A stretch of DNA of 64,000 bases, from contig LR746272.1 in NCBI GenBank assembly GCA_902729315.2, forward strand, positions 12,414,327 to 12,478,326, read 5' to 3'. A model generated the notes under the pieces. The model was not told the DNA's origin and made no database searches. It was given only the letters and a program-made list of their open reading frames with translations. The position numbers and the translations under genes are program-made. Within the stretch, counting starts at the first letter, position 1, and every line of letters starts with the position of its first letter. Shown here piece after piece: positions 45,143 to 55,775 of the stretch. The stretch comes from Spirodela intermedia (Eukaryota > Streptophyta > Magnoliopsida > Alismatales > Araceae).

Positions 45143-45815
45143 AGTATGGGGAACCCACCTGCATGTTCTCCTCCCCCATGTGATTTTGACAATCATTTTC
45201 TCCTCCTCGCTCCCTACTCGCGCCCCCGCGTTGACGTCTCGACGGGATCTTTTTTCCCTTGTGATCTACGCCACCACCTCGGCTCCCTGGTCAACCGGCC
45301 ATCCCACGTCCGCCGCTCCCGGCCAAAGGCGAGGAGACTCTGAGATTCTTGCATCGCATGAAACGCAGCCACAGCTTCGTAAATTAAAAGGCGGCGCTTT
45401 TCATACGAAGCCCAGGACGGTGACTTGCGGCACCGCCGAGCTCTCCACCGGAGAAGGGCGGCGCCGCCCAGTTCTCCACCCGGTAGCCACAGACAAGTTA
45501 ATGCGGCTGCAGTTACTGCCCCTCTCCCCATGCCTGAGTTGCTCATGTCCCCATTTACCAACAGCAAAATCACATGCCGACAGGGGAGACTGTGACGAAG
45601 CAGCAATCCTGGTACGCATCGATTGACACAGATCGTGTACGTCAGCAGTTGTGCTTCGCTATACAAATGTCTGACTGTTGAATGGGCGACGTGGACGGGC
45701 TTAGCCCAAGACCTTCTCTTCCCATCTGCCCTCCTCCTCTTGATGCCTCGGGGGCGGAGTGAAGGAGAACTCCTCGTCCTTCTCGGAAAGGAAAGCTGTG
45801 GGCTCGTGACTCGGG
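45143..45815. other. Intergenic region before AFC3
   Basis: It holds the 3' flank of the small protein gene and the AFC3 promoter. No coding region or repeat stands out. Confidence 0.5.
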
Positions 45816-48800
45816 ATGGGCAGCAGCGGGGCCGACCATGGCCGTGGGGAAGGCAGAGATGCGAGGAAGCGCCGTCGACTGGAGCGGGATCTGGACTCGC
45901 CGGGGTCGGAGGTGTGTCTGCTCTGAGTTTCTCCCCTGTTCTTGCTCGGTTTAGGGCTAGGGTTCTGGTGGTGAACCTGCGGGGTTGGGGCTATTGATTG
46001 CGCCGGCCATGGATTCCGGGACTTTCAAGATTCTCCAGCACGAGCAACAGCGGAGCCTGGATCCTCTATCTCCTCAATCTCCAGGAAGTCTGGCAGTAAG
46101 TCTTTTTCTGGCTTTGTCTAGGCGGTACGGGACGATGGCGCTGCCGCTGCGACACGGCCTGCATCACCGCCGTGGAGGGAGGACGACAGGGATGGGCACT
46201 ATGTGTTCGAACTCGGAGAGGATTTTACTCCACGATGTGAGTCAACTTCTTGTTTGATACCCTCGTGCTGTTTCTTGCTAGTGACCACAGTCATAGAGAT
46301 GAAAACCTACTTTTCCTTTTTTCTTTTTTGTTTCTCCTCCCATCGACCTGATTGGTGATTGCTAACATCTACAATTCTCTTCTCTTCACATGGTGGTGAG
46401 AAAAAATCTCTTATTCACTAACTATCATCACTCTTGCTTTGGGTCATCGGTTCCGGCATTATTTCCCCGAATTCTTTATCGAAGCATCTTTCATCAGCGC
46501 CTTCCTGTTTATTCTTGCGCTCTGTTCACTATTTGGAACAGTCATTTCGTTCAAAGGTAAATGGAATAGGGCTGGGCATCAGATGTCTCATCAGGGAACA
46601 TCCTCAACTGTAGAAAGAACAGTGTCGGCATAGCTATGCTTGTGCATTCTACATGAAATTGTTCCAAATGTCCTATACACATCCCAGTACATAAAGAGAA
46701 ATGTGCACGAAATATAATAGCTGATTTTTCACACATTGCCTGAATATTCTTGCTTAGAAAAAAAAAAAAAATCCTTTTCGCCTGTGCCTCTGTGTTCCAA
46801 CTGAAACTCTGGATAATTAGTCTTCTTTCTAGATTTTCTTTATGACAGACTCAAGATTATGAAGTTTATGCTTATATATGATTTTATCGTCTTCAATGTA
46901 TGGAGGCAGTTGATCACAGCAGTGCATGAAGACAACGAGAGAAACATCTCGAATAATTGTGTTCTCAGCATTTTTTCACCATCCTATTTAAGAGACGATT
47001 GACGTTGTTTTAAACGCAGAAAAACATGAACAATTTGAAGTTAAAAAAGATATTTTCACATCAAAATAATTTTATTGATAACTGGAGATCCCGTTGGTTT
47101 ATCCAAAAATTGCTAATTTCTTAACAATTGAACTGTGCAGATAAAATACTTAGCAAGATGGGGGAAGGTGTTTGCTGTTTTTTGCTTGGTCATCATGTTC
47201 TTGAATTTGGCTTGGAATTCGTCAGCAAGCATTTCAACTGCAGGAACTTTTGGACGTGTTTTGGAATGTTGGGATCGTGAGAAACGTGAGCATGTTGCGA
47301 TTAAGGTAGTCCGCAGCATAAATAAATACCGGCGTGCTGCAATGATTGAAATTGATGTCCTCAATATTCTCGCCAGAAGTGACAAGGGGAGATCACGGTA
47401 TGCCCACATCGAGTTCCTTGTTCAGGCGGAAATTTAATACTCCTCGAGTGGCATACTTCTCTAAAAACATGTTTTGATTGTGCCAGATGTGTACAAATTC
47501 TGAGATGGTTCGACTACCACAATCACATCTGCATTGTGAGCGATTTTTGCAGAAATAATTCTTGTGTTCCTTTTGATCTCGTATTTATTTCTCGTAAATG
47601 CGTTGCCCTGTAATTTCAGAGGAAAACTCCGTTCTAGTTAAGCCTATTTACCTCTTGATATTGTCGTCTTGTATAATAATTTATTTAGGAGCTTACGATT
47701 TTATTGCGAATAAAAGCAGGGATTCTATGCTCATTCATGCAAATGACATTGGATGAACTCATTTGTTTTTTTCCTATGTACTCACGGTGTCTTTTCCAGA
47801 GCATGGGCTAATTATCCAACATTTTTTTATTTTTTCCAATGAACTTTGATGGTGTCACCAGGTGTTTGAGAAGCTCGGATCCAGCTTATTCGATTTCTTG
47901 AAGAGAAATAGATATCATCCATTTCCTGTGGACCTAGTTCGAGAATTCGGGCGCCAGCTTTTGGAATCCGTTGCATGTGTGTGGATTAGTCTCCCTCCTT
48001 GCACCTGCTCTTGTTGATATATTATCTGATCAAGCCGATCATTTCCTTGACCTGGGCTTTATTTATTTAGCTTATCTTGTCTTTGGCTGATGTAGATATG
48101 CATGATTTACACCTGATTCACACCGATCTGAAGCCGGAAAATATCCTCCTCGTTTCCTCGGAATACGTAAAGGTTCCAAGCTACAAGGTATTCCATTCCA
48201 CCTGTTCGTTCGTGATTCCATTTTTCATTGGGTTCTTGGAATTAAGTATAGAACAAGTTATGTGGCCTTGAATGAATGGATTAATGGGCATGATACAGAG
48301 AAACTCGCAGGATGCGATGCATTTTAGGTACTTGCCGAAGTCGAGTGCCATAAAGTTGATTGATTTCGGTAGCACTGCCTTTGAGGATCAGGATCGTAGC
48401 TCCATTGTTACGACGAGGCAATACAGAGCACCAGAGATAATCTTAGGTAAACTAGCCATCCCGCAGAACAAGTGCTGCGCTTGGTTACCTCCCTTCTAGT
48501 CGAGATGACCAGGCTAGAAAAATGCTCCCTTCTAGTCCGGCCCTCATTCCCAGGAGGGACACATCTCTCCAACCCTGGAGGAACAGTAAACCATCCATCC
48601 GTCCATTTTCTTCCCTCATTTCTTTAATTTTTTATTTTAATTTAATGAAAGATGATGATGATGCATTCATGCCTTGGCCTTTCTCATATCATCGAGGTTT
48701 CTTTTTTTTTGGGTTACTGAAGCTTTCGTGGGGGGGTTGGGGGGCTGATCGCAGGGTTAGGCTGGGACTACCCCTGCGACCTGTGGAGCGTGGGGTGCAT

Positions 48801-49427
48801 CCTGGTGGAGCTGTGCTCGGTGGGAGCCGTGGTGCCTATGCTCTCGCCGTTCATGTGTTTACTTGTTTTCTGTCGATCACGCACTGAATTCGTTTTGTGG
48901 CGGTTTTCGTCTCAAGGGCGAGCAGCTCTTCCAGACTCACGAGAACCTGGAGCACCTGGCCATGATGGAGAGGGTCTTGGGTCCCCTTCCCAATCACATG
49001 ATTCAGAGAGCGAGGTCTTCCCCCTCCCCCCCAACACCCACGAACCAAAAGCCCAGGTCTTGATTCCCTTCTCTCTCTGTGTCTCTCTCTGTCTCTCTCT
49101 GTCTTGCAGCCGCTCCGCAGTGAAGTACTTCAGGAGGGGGGCGCGGCTGAACTGGCCGGAGGGGGCGATCTCCAGGGAGAGCATCCGGGCCGTGAGGAAG
49201 CTCGACAGATTGAGGGTCAGAGCCAGCCTTCCCTTGCCGAGCTTGAGCTTCTTCTTCTTCTTCCTTCTCTCACTCTGATTTTCTCTGGGTCATCTCAGGA
49301 TCTGGTTTTCCAGTACGTGGGCCACTCGGCAGCTTCCTTCTCGGACTTGCTCCTCGGTCTGCTGACCTTGGACCCATCGCGGCGCGTCACTGCCCGAGAG
49401 GCCCTCGTCCACCCTTTCCTCAACTAG
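45816..49427 (+). CDS. AFC3: LAMMER/CLK-type dual-specificity protein kinase AFC3
   Basis: Twelve coding exons in frame give 397 residues: 45816-45911, 46122-46236, 47141-47167, 47244-47397, 47487-47535, 47862-47976, 48096-48187, 48299-48446, 48755-48819, 48917-49014, 49110-49215 and 49299-49427. CLK-family nuclear kinases phosphorylate SR splicing factors. Motifs: [28 protein letters not shown] built across the 27-bp exon 3; Lys100 in VAIKVV; catalytic [11 protein letters not shown] (Asp196); DFGST (Asp238); and the signature EHLAMMER (299-306). [14 protein letters not shown] and RLNWPEGA follow, ending ALVHPFLN. Sequence and length fit AFC3 better than AFC1/AFC2. The N-terminal exon (MGSSGADHG...RKRRRLERD) is the least certain; an alternative first exon starts at ATG 46009. 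Confidence 0.95.
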
Positions 49428-49924
49428 CCGCCCCCGCCGCCGCCGCCGCGCCGACAAGGATCCTCCCAGCTTACTTTCATCTCCTAGATTTTTCCTCATA
49501 TTCTCTCTCTCTCTCTTCCTGTGCGGGTAAAATTTTGCTCTCTGATATATAATATCCTTCTAGCATCGTCGCCATGCTCTCGCTAACCTAAGTAGTTTGG
49601 TTGAAGTCACATGCGCTGGACGTAGGTATATTTCGATAAAACACGTTTGGCACTTGGGCTGGGCCCAGAGGTTGATGTGAGAAGGAGATATGGGCCTCGG
49701 CCCTGTTTTATTATATGGGCCAATGAGGTAATGGATCAGGCCCATCGTTCAGCCTCCCCAACGTGGGCCGTTAGATTATGGGCTACTGGATGCGGCGCTT
49801 TCGATCCCCGAGCGGAGATTGCAGTCGGTTCTCTCTCTCTTCCACTGTTGGGGTTGGGTGGTCCTCTCTCGCTCTTCCCCCCTCAGTCGCCTAGGGTTTT
49901 CTGTGATCTCTTCCTCTTCGGACG
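49428..49924. other. AFC3 3' flank and FRIGIDA-like promoter
   Basis: Short tandem spacer. TGGGCC/GGGCCC-type motifs recur (for example TTGGGCTGGGCCCAG near 49656 and GTGGGCCG near 49763), and CTAGGGTTTTC (49891-49901) is a telo-box just before the next ATG. No gene. Confidence 0.6.
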
Positions 49925-52900
49925 ATGGCGATGACAATGGAGATGGAGGAGGAGATGGCGGCGTCCGACGGATTCCAGAAGGCATTCGATGAGTTGGAGG
50001 CGCAGAAAACCATAATCGACAACTGCACGCGGGTCTGGAAGAGCCTCTCCGACCACTACGCCTCCCTCGAGCGATCCCTGGCCAAGCGCACGGAGGCCCT
50101 CGAATCCAAGGTCCGGGACCTCGACTCGAAGGCTGCTCAGTCGCTTGAGGCCTTGTCGGAGCGGGAGTCCGCCATCCCCGACCGCGAGTCGGCGGCGGTC
50201 GCGCTCATCGAGCAGCGCCGGGATGCCGCCATCTCGGAGATGGAGTCCCCTCCTTCCGAGCCCTCCGCTGGGATCTCGTTCGACCTTCCTGGGGCTCTGC
50301 GCGGGTACTGCCGGAGGATGGACTCCGTCGGGTTGTGGCAGTTCATGGTCGCCCGGCGTAAGGATCTGGGATTGCTGAGAAGGGAGATATCCGACGCGGT
50401 CGCGGAATCAGTGGACCCCGCTCGTCTGGTCCTGGATGCTGTGGAGGATTTTGTGGAGCATCAGGACGAGGGCGCTGGTATTGCTGACAGATGCTGGGCT
50501 TGCGCGATGTTACTAAGGACAATTTTCGATGGAGATGGGACGAAGGATCCCGAGATTCCTAGGAGCATCAAGGAGAAGGCAGAAGCCGTGGCGAAATCCT
50601 GGAAGAAGAAGGTGGAAGAAAGGATGGAAGGTGTGCCGACGGGAGGTGCGGAAGCCCAAATGTTTCTGCAGCTGATCGGGGCATTCGGCGTCCAGGCCGC
50701 CATAGAGGAGGATTTCGTGAAGAAACTGATCATAGACTTCGCATCGAGGAAAGAGATTCCCAAGTTGGCTGCTAGACTTCGATTGGGGGAGAAGCTCATA
50801 GGTAAGTAAAATGTGATCGTAATCCATTTATAGAGTATATTTCGATGGTGGGCATGCGGTCATAATTCTTTTTGTATGGGAAGTGAATCCTTTTTTTATT
50901 AGGAGCAAGCATACCAATAGTGGCCAGAAAAATGAGTATAGATTGATGGCTGTGCAATCAATATAATTTCGTCGAGTGCTTTGGATTTCTGAACCCTGAT
51001 CTTCATTATGTTTCTTATCTCACAACATCCATTCTCAAAAGAGCCACCTTTCTGAGTTTCGACTGAAACTCTCTCAGTTGTCCTCACACAACATTCTACT
51101 CGGTTAAAAGACAACGGATAGAAACAGGAAATGGCATAATCAGATCAGAATAGATGCACGGTCTGCTTTCAGTAACGTAAAGGATGTAACGGTCCAAACA
51201 GCACTGAGCTGTTACCAGTCGAAAATGATGATGCTCACAGCAGTACTGATTAATAGGGCTATTCTCTTCTTGTTCTATGTTTATTTTGAGAGGACCATCT
51301 TCACCTGGCCTTTCCAAGCAAGAAGGAAGATGGGAAGTCAGAGAGGATCACTGGCTCCTCGTTTCTGCCTCTTTCTTCCTGTCTATTATAAAGTGATCCC
51401 TCGTTATATAGTTTACCTGCAATCATAGTCTCACTGGCGTCATGTTTGGCTAATTTTTATAAAATCTCTGAAAGATATAGAAACCAAAGTGTTCTTGAAA
51501 AGATGAATAGTTGATAAGACCGGGGATAAAGTAGAAAAGCAATAGGTATCACTAGATGTTCTTGCTAATATATACGGGAATGATCTTTGGAATGTTCATA
51601 TTTCTATTACATGTCTTCCAGGACGTATGTCTTGATTTGTCTTGAACTTTATCCTGAAGATTTAATATTTTTTTGATCACTGGCAATGTAAACGTTTGGG
51701 ATATATTGAAATTATATTATTTAACGTTTGTCTTGATCAATTCACCAGAAGAATCGTCATATTGCTACCAAGTTACTAAGGATAGGACATTCTTTTAATT
51801 TTCGGATTTGTTTGATAATTTAAGGAGTTTCATGGTTTAATTTGTGTGATCAGTCTGAAACAGCCACGTAGCTCTTAGTTACTTGTGTCTCAATGAAATT
51901 GGATCCCTGTTAGTATCGTTCAACAATCTCTCGACCTTGGATTCCGGTTTTTATTGCTAGCGCAAAAGGGTTACTGTGTACGATTCTCCATGGAATAAAG
52001 TATCTCATTATATTAGTTCTTCATCATTCACCGAGGCTGATTTAGTTGATTGCAGTGACGTCGTACGCACTTACTTCGACAACGTTCTGGCCCATTAATG
52101 CTATTTTTAGTAGCTATTCACAAGTTTGCTGACACCACTCTCTGATCAGCATTAGTTTTCTGAATATCTTCATCCTTTTAGTCGGGAAAGTTCTTGACCA
52201 AATAGCCGGAATACATCTTTGCAGATATAATTGATGAGCTGGTCAAGACTGGGAAAGAGATCGAGGCAGTTTGCATTGCGCATGAAGCTGGCTTGACTGA
52301 TGATTTTTCACCCATTTCTCTTCTCAAGTCTTATCTTCAAAACTCAAGGAGAAATGCAAACACCATATTGAAGAATGGCAACCACTCTCTTTCTGCTACA
52401 GTGAGTTGCCTCCAGATTTCTATGCTATCCACGCTGAATTTTTTATAATCATGTACTTTGCTGGACATGTGCATGCACAATATTATCTACTCGTGTGTTG
52501 GGGTAGGGCATCCATTTGGTACACAATACAGTAAAATTTTCTGAGTCCCAATCAGCTGAGTTGGGACATGGATCTTCTATCCCCGGTCTAGTATGATTTG
52601 TTTCTTCCCGCAGCCTCTTTTTTGTCCTGCTTCTGGCAAATCTTGACTCATCGTGCAACGGGTGACTATTTTCACTGTCATGTTGTGCCATATATTATGT
52701 TCTCTTATGAAACACAAACCACTTGGTTAGTTTTCTGTCACAGTTTTTCCGTTGCTGCTGCTTTCAGCATTCCTTTTGAATCTTCACGAAGCTGTTGGAT
52801 CCTTCTGGGCATGCACTTGCATGAGTCGTGAAGTCTTTTTCCCCTTTCTTCTGGAAGTAGATATAGTGCAACAGATCTATTACTTATCCGAGGTATCATT

Positions 52901-53884
52901 CATGCATCTATCTTGCAGCTTTACAATCTAATGCCGTCTTTGATTTTCGTCTACTGTTCTTCAAGGCAGCACAAATGATTTGCTTATTGGATTAAGGCGA
53001 CTAACCACCGCATTTATCTCACGATTCCATCTTTTGAGACTATAACAACCCTATTCTGCAGATTCCACAGCTGAAGAACACGAATTAGTTTGGTCAAAGT
53101 AAAAGCAAAATTGTTGACCCACCCGGCTTTTCCATGTTGACTGTGATGGAACTCGCCATGAAAGTCAATGCCAAAGTTTTAAAATTTTATGGAATTTCCT
53201 ATTATCCTGATTTACGAGCATCTTCTGTGCATCTAATAAGCCATTGAAGGACTGATATTGGCTCGGGCACAATGGTTTCTCCCAGGAATTGGCACTAAAT
53301 ATCATGCGGGAATAATTGACTCCGTTTTTTTTCCTTATTTTCAGGAAGAGTCGAGTAATTTGGAATTGAACGCGCTCAGATCAATCATCAAGTGCGTGGA
53401 GTCCCTCAAACTGGAGCAGGAGTTTGCGCTCGAGAGTCCGAGGAAGCGGGTGCAGATGCTGGAGAAGGCCAAGGCGGAGAGGAAGAAGGTCGCCGCCGTC
53501 AAGCCGTACAACAAACGGCCGCGAATTGCAGGCCAGTCAACCTTCTTCCGGCCCACCAAAACAACCAGAACCCCCACCTCCCCTTACCCGTCCTCTCGGC
53601 GGCAGCTGCCGCCGATGGATCAGTACATCCCCCCGCCGACCCGCCACGCATTCATGAATCCGAGCCAAGGAGCCTACAAAGTCCCCGGGTCTTCACCCTA
53701 CGGTGGGGCTTACAACAGGAGCCCTCCATCGTCTCAGCAGCCTTACTACGTCCCGGAGGAGGTCGCCGGACCTGGAAGCAGCATGGCCTACGGAGTGCCG
53801 CCGGCGGTCAGTTACAGTGGATATGAATACTCCAGCGGCCCTTCTGGTGGCCCTGCTCAGCCGGCATACCCTTCCCAGATGTAA
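49925..53884 (+). CDS. FRIGIDA-like protein (FRL4a/4b group)
   Basis: Three exons (49925-50801, 52225-52400, 53345-53884) encode 530 residues. N-terminal coiled coil (about 15-90; KAFDELEAQKTIIDNCTRVW, LERSLAKRTEALESKVRDLD) and then the Frigida domain: LRGYCRRMDSVGLWQFMVAR, DPARLVLDAVEDFVE, FLQLIGAFGVQAAIEEDFVK, DIIDELVKTGKEIEAVCIAH and FSPISLLKSYLQNSRRNA. After a basic segment (KPYNKRPRI) comes a Pro/Ser/Tyr/Gly-rich tail ending PAYPSQM. FRIGIDA proteins promote FLC-type flowering repressors in Brassicaceae; FRL4 relatives are more general nuclear proteins, so a flowering role here is not implied. Its coding end is directly followed by TAAG. Confidence 0.94.
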
Positions 53885-54339
53885 GTTTTTGCTCCAAATG
53901 AAGTTGAAAAGAAAACAGATCATCCCTTTCATGGTGGCCTGTGCTTCTCTTCTCTCCTGTGGACAAGTAGCCACTGGTGTTTGACTTTCTACAAGTTCTA
54001 TGAGGGGCGCAGGCAGGGGGATGATTCTGCGGCCATCACCGTCATCCTTTAGGGTTTTTTTCGATACAACTCACGCATCAAGTTGCACCATTTCACGCCG
54101 CTTTTTCTGATGCGTCTCTGAGTGCATGGTGCCCGTTATCATTGAGGTGCTTGGACAAGTTGCACGCGAATACGTTCTCTGGTGCTCGGAAGGTATCCTT
54201 GTCAAGACGGAGGATGGCGAGCAGTCTCGCTCATTACTGTAATGGCTATGGTCAACGTAGTTGAATGATATACTTCTGCCCCCACTCTGAAGTGCGGCGG
54301 ACGACCCCACACAGAGGCTCTTGGATGTGCCTGATGGCA

Positions 54340-54374
<35 letters not shown>

Positions 54375-55738
54375 GGGTGGGTATGAAATGAGATTCACTG
54401 CGCTTTGATCAAATCAGGCTGATGGATGGGTCGGAGGAAGGTGGGTTCTCAAGAAGGGTGGGTAAGTAAGTCTTCTTGTGAACATCATTTCATTTTAAGT
54501 ATAGTTGTGTTAGTTATTGCTAGGTTGAGTTTAATGGGGAGGGAAAAGTTCTTAATTTTGAGAAGATAAGAGGACTTATCACTAAATTTAGTGGTCTGTA
54601 GAAGACCTAAACCTAATTAACTCTGAGTCAAGACTGGCTAACGATAACTTGTCTTAGATCAAATAAATATAGTTAACAGGCCTATTAAAAAACTCATTTT
54701 GACCTTCATGGGCCACTAAGTCAACTCTTTTCTTGATTTCTAGGCTTCGCCTTGAGCCTTAGCCTCTTCTGCATCACTCCCCCCCTACCTTCTTGTCCCT
54801 ATGTTACAGATACTTATCGCCATACGTTGCAGTGAACTGCAGAAGAGAAAATAATGTGAGAATGAGGAAGGGAATGTGGGGCTCATCCGGGAACAGTGCA
54901 AGCAATTTTGATGGGGGGGCCAATCGCTCTCTCTCTCTCTCTCTCTCCCTCTCTCCCTAATCCTGAGCCTAAACTTGCTTGGTTCAACTTCAGATCGTGC
55001 GGGTGGTGGCGCGTGCCCGGAGAAGACGACATGTGTCTCGTACCTCCGCAGCTGGTTTAGGTTCAGGATTCGAGAGAGTGGGAGAGAGAGAGAGAGAGAG
55101 AAGTCTACAATTGTCTTTATATACGTCCGCGCGGGAGATTGGAGGGAGTCTGCTCCCCCACGCGGATTGTGCACTTCTCAACTTGACAGAGGAAGGAAAT
55201 TAGGTTATCCGTTTATGAGAATCAGGTCGAGTGGCGGTGGACGGGTATCTTGAGAGCTCTGGTTAGCGTTTCCAGAATGTAACGCCCGGTGGGGGGACAG
55301 AATGAACAGCATATCTTGCTCGGATTTCTTACTCGAGCAAGTATCGGTCGGATTGAGAGCAAACGAGCTCCTGACTTACTGGGGGTATGACGTCTTCCTT
55401 CTTTGACTCTACTCTTCACTAACTCCAGTTGGTCTAGACCGTTGAATATTCACGGTTTTAATACCTCCTTATTGTTTGCTAAGGTCTTTACTGTGTTCTT
55501 GTCTTGTTGCACATGTGTGTGTGTGAGAGAGAGAGAGAGAGGGAGAGAGAGAAGGCTCCAGAACTTCCTGGTTTTCTCAGAATTCTTGTGGACGATAAAA
55601 TAGTGCCATTCTATTGTCCCCACGACCAACGAATACCCTCTTTCTCTCTCCCGTGTAGGGCAGAAAGAGGCATAAAGCCGACGATCGTAGCTCTTGCAAG
55701 CTCTCGTGGCCCCTTCCCAACTGTTCATTAGAGAGTAA

Positions 55739-55771
<33 letters not shown>
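53885..55771. other. Intergenic region with CT/GA runs and an inverted repeat
   Basis: No gene found. CT runs lie at 54341-54371 and 54929-54950, and GA runs at 55079-55101, 55525-55551 and 55744-55771. The last abuts the ATG of the aldehyde dehydrogenase gene and is therefore in its leader. An inverted repeat spans about 54928-55102. Confidence 0.6.
54928..55102. repeat. Inverted repeat (stem-loop) of ~50-bp arms
   Basis: The left arm runs from a CT tract into CTAATCCTGAGCCTAAAC; the right arm has GTTTAGGTTCAGGATTCGAG running into a GA tract. The arms are near reverse complements, with about 70 bp between them. Confidence 0.8.
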
Positions 55772-55775
<4 letters not shown>

